This document shows, in pieces, positions 19,901-28,722 of a DNA stretch of 64,000 nucleotides. The stretch is taken from NCBI RefSeq assembly GCF_000169375.1, contig NZ_AAXY01000016.1, positions 20,139 to 84,138 of the forward strand, in the 5' to 3' direction. The stretch comes from Marinobacter sp. ELB17 (lineage in GTDB: Bacteria > Pseudomonadota > Gammaproteobacteria > Pseudomonadales > Oleiphilaceae). The notes under the pieces were generated by a model. The model searched no databases. It worked only from the letters and a program-made list of their open reading frames with translations, and was not told the origin of the DNA. Positions within the stretch are counted from its first letter, which is position 1, and the number at the start of each line of letters is the position of its first letter. Position numbers and translations under genes: made by a program.

Positions 19901-20456
19901 TCTTTTCTTTTTCGATCAACTGGCTGAGCTGCTGGCTGCTGTCCAGTTCCATATTGGTTTGCTGGAGTTCATGACGGAGCTTTTCGATGTCTGTATGCAG
20001 CTGGCGTAGCTGGGCACTGGGGTCCGCCGGAGGAATGAATGGGCCGGGTTTGAAGTTGGGGCCGGCTTTGCCGAAGGAGCGGTGAAACCAGATTGCTAGC
20101 GCCCGTGCAAGCTTAAGCCCGTCCATTGCTTCTTTATGACGGGTGCGGAACTGGTGGGTGGCCTTGTTACCTTCGATGCGCAGGGTATGGAAAAGCTCTT
20201 TTACCTGGGGCTCAAAGCGCAGCTCTTTGTTCAGGCGGCAGAGCAAGTCGGCCTGACTTGTCTGTTCGTCGAAATCGACCGCTGAAAGAGCGGCGATGTG
20301 CTGCGCCAGCGCTTCACCAAGCTGACGGAGCTTGATCAGTGTTGTGTTGGGGTCACTTGAGAAAGCGCGTTCGGCGGTGCCTGCAAGCTCAACGAAAAGT
20401 TGATCATGTTCCACCAAAAAGCCAAAGTTTGCCGATGGGTTACTGCTCTCCTGCAC
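16932..20456 (-). CDS. hsdR: Type I restriction endonuclease motor subunit HsdR
   Basis: A 1174-residue restriction subunit of the EcoEI-like layout. An N-terminal DUF4145-type region (about 15-110) and a glutamine-rich coiled coil (about 150-245) come first. The PD-(D/E)XK nuclease follows (ADYVLFAG...AVVEAKKEN, about 315-335). Next is the translocase: MATGTGKTRT (Walker A), CIIIDEAHRGY (DEAH box), LTATPAKHT, and the late motif QMIGRATRRCDE. The C-terminal third is the EcoEI-type domain. HsdR cuts unmodified DNA after translocation by the HsdMS core. It is separated from hsdM by the sugar cassette but runs in the same direction. It seems intact. Confidence 0.95.
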   Translation of the reverse strand: MQESSNPSANFGFLVEHDQLFVELAGTAERAFSSDPNTTLIKLRQLGEALAQHIAALSAVDFDEQTSQADLLCRLNKELRFEPQVKELFHTLRIEGNKATHQFRTRHKEAMDGLKLARALAIWFHRSFGKAGPNFKPGPFIPPADPSAQLRQLHTDIEKLRHELQQTNMELDSSQQLSQLIEKEKIEYEALALAMDEESRASAEQARQHEQALIEQQQAYEDKIRTLQQQLTTQGEKTVNEQRQQVAKKTKAASDTLVLNEELTRILIDQQLVEAGWAADSQEITFQKGARPEKGTYRAIAEWPTNDKGEKGRADYVLFAGLTPIAVVEAKKENINVAGKIRQAERYSKGFNVKAPLVGAWELTGRTIAWPTDDDGHYLVPFVYSCNGRPYIPQLAEQSGTWFRDVREHSNTRRALPGFHTPGGLLDLLERDKENAEKLLKNEPFGYLKLRDYQQTAILATENALAQGIRAALLAMATGTGKTRTIIGLMYRFLKTERFRRILFLVDRTALGQQAIDAFNEAPLEQNHTLSKIYNVAELGDLASEAETRIQVATVQAMVKRIFMSDTPPPIDQFDCIIIDEAHRGYTLDQEMTEGELATRDTSQYISSYRRVLDYFDAVKIALTATPAKHTSEIFGKPVYTYSYREAVADDWLIDHEPPIRYETLLTQNGIHFEKGKPVEVINTQTGEVDTTELEDELNFEVEAFNRRVINENFNRVICEQLVHELDPFGDEKTLVFCATDLHADMVKRLLDDAFKDLYNGSYNEAAVAKITGQSDKVNQLIRRYKNERYPSIAITVDLLTTGIDVPPICNLVFMRRVRSRILYEQMIGRATRRCDEIGKTVFRIYDPVDIYAALQDVSTMKPLVKDPNITLEQLVGELTDDEQLETALNSPGEQQGDTQADVVLSQLSQKLMQVLRKADKKAENRPALKQKLDELQQLWGVEPKSLHQHLRKLGPRRASEFIRQHSGLLNQLAEVKQLAGTEYMPLISNDEDEFKKRTQSYGIHERPEDYLDEFNRFIKEQLNQSVALAVVVNKPRDLTREQLREVRLLLDNNGYSEANLQTAVRNQTNKDIAASIIGYIRRAALGEPLIPFKQRVAEAMDRIYTQHQWSLAQRKWLDRLAKQLVHEVVIDRATVNQLPAFQGGAKQLDKVLNQQLDNVLEEINGAMWPAQTA

Positions 20457-20660
20457 AACTTGCTCCCTTTACCCAACATTATTACCAGACTTGTAGTAAG
20501 CCATGAGCCGACCAGTGATTAACGAGAACGGTCAAATCACTCTTAACGGTTACCTTACTCGCTTCGTTATGACTTTATCAGCGTTTGTTGGGTGGGCCAA
20601 TCAACAGAGATGCAAATCATTGACTATTATTTGAACAATCACAGGCTGGGTTGATCAGAT

Positions 20661-22250
20661 ATGTTGATGCAATTTCCCATGGCACATTGCGACGAACTGA
20701 TTGGCAGCGTTATAGCGAGATTCGTCCAACGGCAAGGTTTGGAAGACGATAAAGTGGCTTTGCGTCAGCTTTTTGCTTCTCAGAAAATTGTGCCTTCGTC
20801 GATCCTTCAGGGCCATACAAATCAACTGCTCGCGAATATCGGGCATCTATGGACGATCTCACCCCGCGAACTGTTAGAGAAGCATACCCTTCTGCCAGTT
20901 TTTCGTCCCTTCGTAGCGTCCGAAGCCTACAGTCATTTTGTTCGTGATTTATGTGGCAAGGGTAAAAATCACAGTATGCTGAGAACAGGCCTTAACGCTT
21001 CGAATATCGTTTGGCCGTCTAACTTCAAGGTCTGTCCTTTATGCTGTCAGCAACAGTTGAGAAGAAATGGCTACCGATATTGGCAAAGGCTTTTCCAGTG
21101 TCCGGGTGTCGAAGCATGCCCGGAGCATAGCTGTTTGTTGATAGATACGGGCGTACCTTTACAGTCGCATAGGCGGCATCGGTTTGTCGGCACACAAGGC
21201 ATCACGCAACATATTCCTGCAGTGTCGCCACTGGCAGCTAGAAAAACTCTGCTGTTATCTGTTGGTGTTTCAGACTTGCTCAGATGCAAAACGACAGAAG
21301 CACCCAACATCCATCAATGGTCGAGATTTTATCGAGACTTGGCGCGCCAGCAGGGGCTGTGTAGAGGGACAGTCGTGCAGCATCAGGAAATTGCTGCTCG
21401 GGTTCGCGCTTATTGGGAAGTTGACTGGCTGGAGAGGCAGGGTCTCTCGCTTGGCCTTGTTGAAAACTGGTTGGTCTCGATGTTCCGAAAGCATCGCCGG
21501 CCATTTTCTTATTTGCAGCATTTCGTTTGTTGGTTTTCTCTTTGCGACAAAGAGCCCGTGTTGGGTAACGTGTTAGCTGAGGCTTCTAAATTTCCGAAAC
21601 AGCCCTTAGAGAAGGCAACGTACTTTTCGGCACGTGCCGGGGAAGTTTGTCACCAGTATCGGGCGCTATGGAACGAGCTACTGAGCCACTATGGCTCTCT
21701 GCGTGACATTCGGAAGCAGCAGGAGGGCGCACGAGTCTATTCCTGGCTATATCGGTTCGATTCGGACTGGCTTGCATCACATAAGCCCAAAAAGCTCAGA
21801 TCTAAAAGGAAGCCTAAAATTGATTGGACAAGGCGTGACCGGACAATTGTGCGGGAGCTTTTCGCTATTGAACGGTCTGTCTGGCATGATCTGGACGGAC
21901 TCAGGCGGTCAAAGAACTGGTACTGTAAGCAGGCTGCGGGTGGAAAAATCCTTGAGAAAAAGTTAAGCACGCTGCCTTTATGCCAAGAATTTTTTGTTCG
22001 ATATGCCGAGACGATCGACGAGTATCAGGCGAGGCGGTTGGCATGTATATTTGCTCGCTTGGTTCTGGATAACAAATGGCTGACACCGACTTATGAAATT
22101 GAACGAATTGCCGGTCTTGATCAGCGAAAGTGTCGTGAAGCTGGCCGACAAATACTGGAGCGAGTCATCCCAGCGTGGCAGGTTTCTTCGGAAATTCCCT
22201 TCCGAATCCGGCCTGATAAGAGTGGGCGGAATCCAGTATCGAAGGGTTGA
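20661..22250 (+). CDS. tnsD: TnsD/TniQ family target-selection protein of a Tn7-like element
   Basis: A 529-residue protein with an N-terminal TniQ domain: DELIGSVIARFVQRQG, then a zinc-binding set CPLCCQQQL...QCPGVEACPEHSCLL (residues about 128-160). The C-terminal half is basic and has helix-turn-helix-like stretches, as in TnsD, which binds the attachment site and recruits TnsC. The total length matches Tn7 TnsD rather than short TniQ proteins. It is divergent from hsdR with a 204-bp spacer and is followed directly by a tnsE-like gene. No tnsA, tnsB or tnsC precedes it within the window; they may lie left of position 1 or be lost. Confidence 0.8.
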   Translation: MLMQFPMAHCDELIGSVIARFVQRQGLEDDKVALRQLFASQKIVPSSILQGHTNQLLANIGHLWTISPRELLEKHTLLPVFRPFVASEAYSHFVRDLCGKGKNHSMLRTGLNASNIVWPSNFKVCPLCCQQQLRRNGYRYWQRLFQCPGVEACPEHSCLLIDTGVPLQSHRRHRFVGTQGITQHIPAVSPLAARKTLLLSVGVSDLLRCKTTEAPNIHQWSRFYRDLARQQGLCRGTVVQHQEIAARVRAYWEVDWLERQGLSLGLVENWLVSMFRKHRRPFSYLQHFVCWFSLCDKEPVLGNVLAEASKFPKQPLEKATYFSARAGEVCHQYRALWNELLSHYGSLRDIRKQQEGARVYSWLYRFDSDWLASHKPKKLRSKRKPKIDWTRRDRTIVRELFAIERSVWHDLDGLRRSKNWYCKQAAGGKILEKKLSTLPLCQEFFVRYAETIDEYQARRLACIFARLVLDNKWLTPTYEIERIAGLDQRKCREAGRQILERVIPAWQVSSEIPFRIRPDKSGRNPVSKG

Positions 22251-23832
22251 TTATCGAAAAGTTAAACCCTTCATCTGGGTGCAGTTCGAAGGCCAAAGTA
22301 GAAGTTTTGTCCCTGTCGACCTAGTTCCACTGTTGGTTGTTGGAAGCCGCTACCAGAACAAAGAAAGGATTCCCGAGACAGGCACTGATGCGCACCAGTT
22401 CAAAGTAACCGGTGAACCGACGGCAGTGGCCTCTGAGTCAGGTGAAAACTGGATGCATTTTGATAATGAGGATGGATCCACTGTCCGGGTGCGTCAACTA
22501 GAGTTGGCTCGGTGCCTTTTTCTTCACAATCATCATCTGACGAGAACTGCATTCCGCCCAAACGGCTTGAAAGGGTTGGCGCACCCATTAATAGATGGCA
22601 AAACGACAGTTATCAAGTTTTCGTCTTTGGCGGACTACCCGCTGTCGAACCTCAGGTCGAAATCAGCATTGCAGCATCTTGCGTGGATTTTGTTGGATGA
22701 CGATGCCCGTCGCAGTTTTGACTCAATCCTAGTTGGCTTGATGAGTTCGCCAAAGGAGCTCTGGAATTTCCGTTTCGCGCCACCGAACATGAAAAACTGG
22801 GAGATATCCGGGTCGGGATACTACAGTTCGTCAGATGATAAGAACTTCACAGTTAATGAAATCACAGGTTTTGATAATCCCACACGGTACCGTTTCAACG
22901 AGATATTAGTTGATCATCCCAGATTTAAGCAACTTCTCCCGAAAAAGCCCGAAAGTGGAAAGCGTCCAATTGTGCAACGCGGAGACCCTGACCCCCTTCT
23001 GGACCTAGGCTATGAGCCGGAACTTGGTAGGCGATTAGACCAAGTGACCGACCAACGATTTACTTTCTCATTCGATAAAAGCTTGCAGGTGAAGGTCCGT
23101 GTGAACGGCCAGACTTTTCGGATAAAACCGCGCGTAGATCCCGAGTCAGTGCCAATCAGCGAAACCACTAGTCCGGGTCATGCGGATGAAAGAGGAACTG
23201 GTCGGGAGCTGGATCATGGTATCAACAGATCTGAAAGCGATGACCACTATCTCGTTAAGCTTAATGATGCGCAGCCGTCAGATAGGTTTAGTTTTTTTGA
23301 GGGTGTGGTGAGCAGGTTAACTAAGCGACCGAATTTCAGCCTCATTGAATTGGGGTGCTATTCTTTACCCCCGACAAGAACTAATCGGCATGCTGTTTGC
23401 GATACGTATAATGGTGAGCGAGTTCAATGCTACGTTGCTTGGATAGAGTGCCGGTCTATTCTTATTGCTATCATTGAGGTTGATACGGAGAGCATGATAC
23501 ACGATCGCTCACTGAGCAATCTGATCGTAAGTTTTGACCAAGATGCCGACGCAAAGCACCTTATCGATCTGTTTCTTCAATCATGCTCTGACGAAGGTGT
23601 TCACTGGAAGGCTTCGCGGATACAAGCCTACAGCGCCGCATGGGGGACCAGCAACCACCCCGATCGAAACGTAAAAAAACGCCCCGCTCGAAATATAAAA
23701 GAGTCGTCTGACCAAAGGACTAAGGAAGATAAACAGTCCGTTCGAGTTGACCTCGAAACATATGAGAAGCGATGGGTCTCAAATTTACACGGCGCAACAC
23801 AAAAAGTAGCTCGTAATATGCGGCGTAAGTAA
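22222..23832 (+). CDS. tnsE: TnsE-like targeting protein of a Tn7-like element
   Basis: A protein of about 537 residues from GTG 22222; an in-frame ATG at 22093 would overlap tnsD by 158 bp. The middle has ELARCLFLHNHHLTRTAF, typical of the TnsE core. The C-terminal part has RTNRHAVCDTYNGERVQ, then ILIAIIEVDTESM and SNLIVSF, matching the TnsE DNA-binding domain that recognises recessed 3' ends and the sliding clamp during replication. TnsE directs Tn7 to conjugal plasmids and replicating DNA. The tnsD-tnsE order is that of Tn7. The tail is lysine/arginine-rich. Start uncertain. Confidence 0.7.
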   Translation: MGGIQYRRVDYRKVKPFIWVQFEGQSRSFVPVDLVPLLVVGSRYQNKERIPETGTDAHQFKVTGEPTAVASESGENWMHFDNEDGSTVRVRQLELARCLFLHNHHLTRTAFRPNGLKGLAHPLIDGKTTVIKFSSLADYPLSNLRSKSALQHLAWILLDDDARRSFDSILVGLMSSPKELWNFRFAPPNMKNWEISGSGYYSSSDDKNFTVNEITGFDNPTRYRFNEILVDHPRFKQLLPKKPESGKRPIVQRGDPDPLLDLGYEPELGRRLDQVTDQRFTFSFDKSLQVKVRVNGQTFRIKPRVDPESVPISETTSPGHADERGTGRELDHGINRSESDDHYLVKLNDAQPSDRFSFFEGVVSRLTKRPNFSLIELGCYSLPPTRTNRHAVCDTYNGERVQCYVAWIECRSILIAIIEVDTESMIHDRSLSNLIVSFDQDADAKHLIDLFLQSCSDEGVHWKASRIQAYSAAWGTSNHPDRNVKKRPARNIKESSDQRTKEDKQSVRVDLETYEKRWVSNLHGATQKVARNMRRK

Positions 23833-23849
23833 CCTTTTTTTGGCCGGTC

Positions 23850-24068
23850 TCAGGAGAAAACTCCGTGTTCGAGCCGACCGATTAGGTCTCGTACCTGCTG
23901 AATACCTTCCTTGGTTGCAATTAGGTCATTTGGTTTTCTGTGGCCCAGCCCACGGACGGGCGTCGAGAGCCAGTGTTCGGCGGCTTCCTGATCCCCTTCG
24001 AACAGCGCGACGGCCTCCGCAATAGCCTTTGTGCGTAGGATGTTCAGATCCATGTCGTTTTGGCTCAT
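23850..24068 (-). CDS. Orphan DUF2384 (MbcA/ParS) antitoxin domain
   Basis: A 72-residue protein that is almost entirely the DUF2384/MbcA-ParS C-terminal domain: AVALFEGDQEAAEHWLSTPVRGLG, then PNDLIATKEGIQQVRDLIGRLEHGVFS. In RES-type toxin-antitoxin pairs this domain covers the toxin active site. Full antitoxins are about 120-150 residues and carry a DNA-binding part in front; that part is absent. No RES toxin gene follows: the next thing downstream is the end of tnsE, 17 bp away on the opposite strand. GGGGAAG stands before the ATG, so the gene looks translatable. It may be a minimal antitoxin or a decay product. Confidence 0.7.
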   Translation of the reverse strand: MSQNDMDLNILRTKAIAEAVALFEGDQEAAEHWLSTPVRGLGHRKPNDLIATKEGIQQVRDLIGRLEHGVFS

Positions 24069-24225
24069 GGTGGGCTTCCCCTTGCGAAGGCGTGAGCCGG
24101 CAATGTCAGCGATGTGCTCGGTCAGTATTGCACATAGTGCTTTCGATACCGAGTTCGTATTGAGTTATCTTTTAGGGGCGAAAACTGGGATGCCTATACG
24201 AGAATTGTCATCGAGTTGGGGGTAG

Positions 24226-24398
24226 ACTATAGACATAAGCTGAACACGTTGGATATGCTCAGATACTGCGATAAAGCTCAATCTATAATATGGAATTTTT
24301 GACCCTTCTTGTCAAAATTTTGAAAAAGTTAAGAAAATCTAGCTCACGAGCCAAAATTATTAAAGTTATACAATATAGTTAATTGAATTAACCAAATT
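24226..24398 (+). ncRNA. Candidate AvcI/DifV-like leader RNA of the deaminase gene
   Basis: This leader is clearly AT-richer than its left neighbour and lies directly before the DcdV/AvcD-type gene. In Vibrio cholerae and relatives the same position carries a regulatory RNA (DifV/AvcI) that keeps the deaminase inactive. Visible here: a -10-like TATAAT at 24284-24289 and an inverted repeat AATTTTTGAC / GTCAAAATTT at about 24293-24320, followed by purine-rich sequence. No sequence similarity to known AvcI was tested. The call rests on position, composition and one hairpin. Confidence 0.35.
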
Positions 24399-25859
24399 AT
24401 GGCGGACACTATGGTTGAGTACGCAAAAGATTGCGAGCTGGTGATCGGTCTTGCAAGTCCGGTGGGCGTCAATCATGACGATGTAGAAAGTAGGCTTAAA
24501 GATATTTTTGGACAGTTTAATTATCATGTTAACTATATTCATTTAAGCGAGCTTGTGGCTAAACACTTTGAAATGCGTCCGTGCAAAGATCTTAATGAAA
24601 TTGAAAGACTTGATTGGGCGATGAAAACTGGAACTGAATTGCGGAATAGATATGATAGGGGTGATCTTTATGCCCTAATGGCTATGGATGAAATAAATTT
24701 AGAACGTACTTCTGAAAATCAAACAGTGTTGCCGAGAAAACGCACTGTTCATGTTATCCGATCATTAAAGCATGCTGAAGAAGTCAATACATTAAGACAA
24801 GTATACGGACAAGGATTTTTCTTGCTAGGAATATCCGCTAGCACGGAGAGCAAAAAGCATTATTTACGAGAATTAAAAGGAGTAGAAAGCGAGAGTGAGC
24901 TTGATAGGCTTATTCAGAGAGATGACAAAGAAAGTGATAAGCTCGGCCAACAAACAAGAAATGTATTCCAATTAGCAGATGCATTTGCAACAACAGATGA
25001 CAACATCCGTTTATCGAAGCAAATAGGGAGAATTGTTGATTTAATATTTTCCCATCCTTATCAGCCACCTACAGAGGAAGAGTATGCCATGTTTATGGCA
25101 TATGCCGCGTCGCTACGGTCCGCAGATTTGTCTAGACAAGTAGGGGCGGTGCTTACAAATAAAATGGGCGATATTGTTTCTACTGGCGCTAACGATGTTC
25201 CAAAGTTTGGGGGTGGCTTATATTGGCCGGGTGAAGATGATTGTAGAGACTATGTACGTAAATGTGATTCTAACGAAATGCAGCGAAATGAGATCATGGA
25301 AGATGTAATAAAGTCTATTGTCGGTAAAGATATTGGTGAAGACGAGGTTGAAGAATATAAGTTAAAGCTTTCAAAAACCAGAATCGGTGACCTTACCGAG
25401 TTCGGTAGAGCTGTTCATGCTGAAATGGATGCATTGTTACAAGCATCCAGAAATGGAATATCGATTAGGGATGCTAAATTGTATACCACAACTTTCCCCT
25501 GTCATAATTGTGCGAAGCATATTGTTGTAGCCGGGATAAAGGAAGTTGTTTACATTGAGCCATATCCAAAAAGTTTTGCGACTACACTGCATGATGATTC
25601 GATTAATAACTCGGAAAGCCCGGTCCTAAATAAAGTAAACTTTAGGCAGTTTGTTGGGATTGGGCCTAGAAAATTTATTGATTTGTTTTCAATGAATTTA
25701 GGTAATGGTAGGAAAATTAAAAGAAAAGATAAGGGCGCAATAGTTAGTTGGAGTAGAGGAGCAGCGGAATTAAGAATACCAATGTCACCGCTATCCTACT
25801 TAGAATCTGAAACAGATAATGTGAATCTATTCGCTAGATTAGTAAGGGGGCAGGAATGA
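24399..25859 (+). CDS. DcdV/AvcD-type anti-phage deoxycytidylate deaminase
   Basis: A 486-residue two-domain protein. The N-terminal half is P-loop-kinase-like, opening with ELVIGLASPVGVNHDDV at the nucleotide-binding position. The C-terminal half is a zinc-dependent cytidine/dCMP deaminase: AVHAEMDALLQA (HAE zinc and catalytic site, residue about 345) and TTFPCHNCAKHIVVAGI (PCxxC). DcdV/AvcD proteins of this layout deaminate dCTP/dCMP during phage attack and starve replication. Codon use is AT-rich compared with neighbours, a sign of separate acquisition. It overlaps a 50-codon gene by ATGA. It lies among Tn7-like cargo. Confidence 0.85.
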   Translation: MADTMVEYAKDCELVIGLASPVGVNHDDVESRLKDIFGQFNYHVNYIHLSELVAKHFEMRPCKDLNEIERLDWAMKTGTELRNRYDRGDLYALMAMDEINLERTSENQTVLPRKRTVHVIRSLKHAEEVNTLRQVYGQGFFLLGISASTESKKHYLRELKGVESESELDRLIQRDDKESDKLGQQTRNVFQLADAFATTDDNIRLSKQIGRIVDLIFSHPYQPPTEEEYAMFMAYAASLRSADLSRQVGAVLTNKMGDIVSTGANDVPKFGGGLYWPGEDDCRDYVRKCDSNEMQRNEIMEDVIKSIVGKDIGEDEVEEYKLKLSKTRIGDLTEFGRAVHAEMDALLQASRNGISIRDAKLYTTTFPCHNCAKHIVVAGIKEVVYIEPYPKSFATTLHDDSINNSESPVLNKVNFRQFVGIGPRKFIDLFSMNLGNGRKIKRKDKGAIVSWSRGAAELRIPMSPLSYLESETDNVNLFARLVRGQE

Positions 25860-26008
25860 GTGAAAATGAACTGATTAAAAAGAATCACCAAAGAGCTCAG
25901 GATATTGTGAATTCTTGGCCATCATGGAAGCGCGAGTTCTCAAAAGTCCATTGCTCTTCAAACGGAAAAGAAACGAACGATCAATTGGTTAAGGTAAAAA
26001 AACCGTAA
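25856..26008 (+). CDS. Small 50-residue protein coupled to the deaminase
   Basis: A 50-codon gene whose ATG overlaps the deaminase stop (ATGA), so it is almost certainly co-translated. The protein starts MSENELIKKNHQRAQDIVNS, followed by WPSWKRE, and ends in a lysine-rich tail. The WPxWKR phrase is familiar from small proteins found next to accessory and phage-related genes; no function is known to me. A rho-independent terminator follows within 2 bp of the stop, which closes the two-gene unit. It might be a regulator or partner of the deaminase; this is inference from coupling alone. Confidence 0.6.
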   Translation: MSENELIKKNHQRAQDIVNSWPSWKREFSKVHCSSNGKETNDQLVKVKKP

Positions 26009-26009
26009 T

Positions 26010-26041
26010 AATAACAAGGACAGGGACGTCTGTTATTTTTT
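26010..26041 (+). terminator. Rho-independent terminator after the deaminase operon
   Basis: The stem AATAACA (26010-26016) pairs with TGTTATT (26031-26037), with an inner GAC/GTC pair after a 2-nt bulge, followed by a T run. It starts directly after the stop codon of the 50-residue gene. Confidence 0.7.
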
Positions 26042-26340
26042 CGTAGTTGACTACTGGTAAGGTTTTTTGTGACTGAATAAAAACTTGATATACTGTCCGA
26101 AATTAGTAAATTACTACAATTACCGTAACTGCATGGTTATCATAATTTACTTAAAGCACGGATTTATCGATATCCAGGTTTAGCCGAAACAGGTTCTACG
26201 AAAGGGGGTTCACCCCCTCTTCAAAATCTTGCCTCTCCAATGGAGAAGCTAAAATATGACTAGATTCTGGGCAGTGAGGAAAGCTCACGTTGATTATTAA
26301 TTGTCTTTTGGTCCGCACTGATCTTGTTTTGAGGCGTCTT
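26042..26340. other. Intergenic stretch, nothing recognised
   Basis: About 300 bp of AT-rich DNA between the terminator of the deaminase unit and the 3' end of the DUF4238 gene. Short GGGGGTT/AACCCCC-type symmetry near 26205-26215 is the only structure noticed. No gene, repeat end or promoter could be supported. Confidence 0.4.
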
Positions 26341-28722
26341 CTAAATTGAAAGACCAATAACATAAACCGACCGAACTTGGTGGTCATATCTTGGGCAGCT
26401 TGATCGAGCCAATAGCCTTTGGACTTGCGCATCATGGAAGCCGCCGTCAGGACTCCAAATTTTCAATGAATTCTTTGCTAGGTGATCTCCGAGTCCTTCA
26501 ATCTGATCATTAACGTCTTTCGTTTGACCTGACAATTGAGTCAATTTTTCGAAATCTCGATCATTTGTTAAAACCATGTTATCTATCGTCTTTAGAAGAT
26601 GTCTAAATGAAGCGAAATGGCTCCGAGATTTCTGCAGCGTGTTCAAAAACTGATAGTCGATAGGAATCAGAGTTAGTTGATCTAGAACAGTATTCCAAGG
26701 ATAACTGACGATGCCCTGTTTTCGATGCTGCGCACCCCTCAATTGTCGCCATCTTGAACCACTGTCAGTTACCAATACCGAGCCAGTGACCTGCGCAACA
26801 AACAATGACATCTCGTAATTCGGTGCCAATCTATACTGAATAAACTGTCCGCTTTTGACAGTGCCCACGCTTTGCAAAATCATCAGCGGTGAAGCTTCGG
26901 CATTGCTCTCCAATTCAGAAACCATCCCTGTTGCCTCCAAATTGGATAATCCGAACTGATCGATAAGCATCTGAATCTTCACTTCCGTGGGCATCATTGC
27001 TGTCGAGTTCAATATGTCCTCGGTCATTAAGCCGAACGCCAATTGCCTATCTTCCTCACACACAATATCTTCGCTCTTACCTCGCGCTCTCGCCATTTCC
27101 ATGAACGCGCCCATCAAATCGAGATCGAATTCACTTGGATCAGGTATTAGGTTTACCAAGCCGCGCTCAATAAATGGCTCAATTTCAAGCATAAAGAGAA
27201 AATCCTTTAGTGCCTGATATTTGTATGATCCTGGTGATTCTGTTGGGCTAAATTCTGGCCGAACGTTATTCGGGTTAGTTATTGGCATCTCTATCAAAAA
27301 TTCATCGAATACCGATGCCATAGGCAGCGCATGTGTGCGAATGATTCGAACGTCTAGTGGTCCTGTATAAAGCCCCCGAAATTTGCCATCGGGTTTTGAC
27401 AGGAGTGAGTAGATATCGGTCTGACGTGGCCATAATACTGAATAAAAGCCGTAAATCTTTGAGATCTGTTCTTCAGATAGCTCACGTCTGACATCTACCC
27501 AAGTTTTACCGCTGTCGAGTCTAAGAACACTGCGGATACAGTTGCAAAATGCTAGGTTTCGTTCTCGAATACTTAGTACGTTCCACGTGGCTCGCAGGTT
27601 TACAGGAACATTCCTGCAGCAATTCTTGTACTTTTTGGCACTACCACAGCCACAATGGTTATTGCGGCCAATTTTATTCTCATCAGTGTTTTTACTTAAA
27701 AATTCATTTTGTGGTGTTGTTCGACCAAACGCATCTTGATAGTGAACAGAACCATCTTCGGATCCGGCATAAATTTCGCCACCAAATCTGTATAGTTCCT
27801 CTGCTGGCGGCAGAAGAACCTGCTGGATATGAGACCAGTCGTAAGTTACATTTTTTTCAGGATAAAGCCATTCCTCTTTACCTGCAGCTATAGATGATTG
27901 GGCTCTGCTTTTGATGACGTGGTTAATCTGAGTGACTTCATCGGCCGTAAGCCTTCGAGTATTAATAAACTCGATGGTTTTGACCATGCTTTGGTGGAAC
28001 CGGGTTGCGTTGGTTCGTTGCTCTAATGGATTAGCGTTGTCTGGGTCTTGAGCAAATTCAAGGTTTGTTAAAATCAGACAGCGATTCTTATCCAATGGAA
28101 ATATTGTTTGTGAGCCCTTCAGGGAAATATCAGGGTCATTAGGATATTTGCATAATTCTGACTCTGGGGGGCAGGCGTAGTTGTAGACAGTGACAGGATG
28201 ATCCGAAACAATAAATTTAACATCTGAGTCGTCGGCAGATACCAGCTCTCGGACCCCCTCAACCCATAGAGTACAGTGTATGGATCTAAGCGACTGCATC
28301 TCCATCATTAGTTGCAGCTGGCTTAGTTCCGGATATTTACTCTTAATCCAGTCCAGTCCTTTTGGTGATCGGAGTTTTTGTGCGTCTAAATAAATGAATA
28401 GATCCTGGAACGAACGATGCCATTGAGATTGGTCGTTGGTTAGAAATGCGCGAATGGCTTTTGAACCGCTGTCGTCGATAGGGCCGAAGAGCCTCTGTTC
28501 AATTTCATCGTTTAGGTTTTCGCCGAAGAATGTTGAGTAGAGGTCTTTTTCATAAAACCGTTGAGCGGCTGTCTGCCATTTCGTTGAAGGAGATTTCTTG
28601 ATGCTGCCGTCTGGTAGCTCTATGTCTCGGTTTTTGAGATGGCAAAGCTGATTGCTTCGCTCATCCATAAACCCTTTCTGATACCACTGTGGTACGAAGT
28701 GATTGTCCCTTGTCTTATTCAT
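26341..28722 (-). CDS. DUF4238 protein with SEC-C zinc motif and long C-terminal region
   Basis: A protein of about 793 residues from ATG 28722 (MNKTRDNHFVPQWYQKGFM). The N-terminal part is DUF4238: the opening HFVPQWYQKGF and later FIVSDHPVTVYNYA and IFPLDKNRCLILTN, a family of uncharacterised proteins often found in defence islands. At about residue 355-375 is a SEC-C motif, NNHCGCGSAKKYKNCCR, a zinc-binding module. The remaining 400 residues have no motif I recognise. It is longer than typical DUF4238 proteins. It stands alone, 470 bp downstream of the HEPN gene on the same strand. Function unknown. Confidence 0.7.
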   Translation of the reverse strand: MNKTRDNHFVPQWYQKGFMDERSNQLCHLKNRDIELPDGSIKKSPSTKWQTAAQRFYEKDLYSTFFGENLNDEIEQRLFGPIDDSGSKAIRAFLTNDQSQWHRSFQDLFIYLDAQKLRSPKGLDWIKSKYPELSQLQLMMEMQSLRSIHCTLWVEGVRELVSADDSDVKFIVSDHPVTVYNYACPPESELCKYPNDPDISLKGSQTIFPLDKNRCLILTNLEFAQDPDNANPLEQRTNATRFHQSMVKTIEFINTRRLTADEVTQINHVIKSRAQSSIAAGKEEWLYPEKNVTYDWSHIQQVLLPPAEELYRFGGEIYAGSEDGSVHYQDAFGRTTPQNEFLSKNTDENKIGRNNHCGCGSAKKYKNCCRNVPVNLRATWNVLSIRERNLAFCNCIRSVLRLDSGKTWVDVRRELSEEQISKIYGFYSVLWPRQTDIYSLLSKPDGKFRGLYTGPLDVRIIRTHALPMASVFDEFLIEMPITNPNNVRPEFSPTESPGSYKYQALKDFLFMLEIEPFIERGLVNLIPDPSEFDLDLMGAFMEMARARGKSEDIVCEEDRQLAFGLMTEDILNSTAMMPTEVKIQMLIDQFGLSNLEATGMVSELESNAEASPLMILQSVGTVKSGQFIQYRLAPNYEMSLFVAQVTGSVLVTDSGSRWRQLRGAQHRKQGIVSYPWNTVLDQLTLIPIDYQFLNTLQKSRSHFASFRHLLKTIDNMVLTNDRDFEKLTQLSGQTKDVNDQIEGLGDHLAKNSLKIWSPDGGFHDAQVQRLLARSSCPRYDHQVRSVYVIGLSI

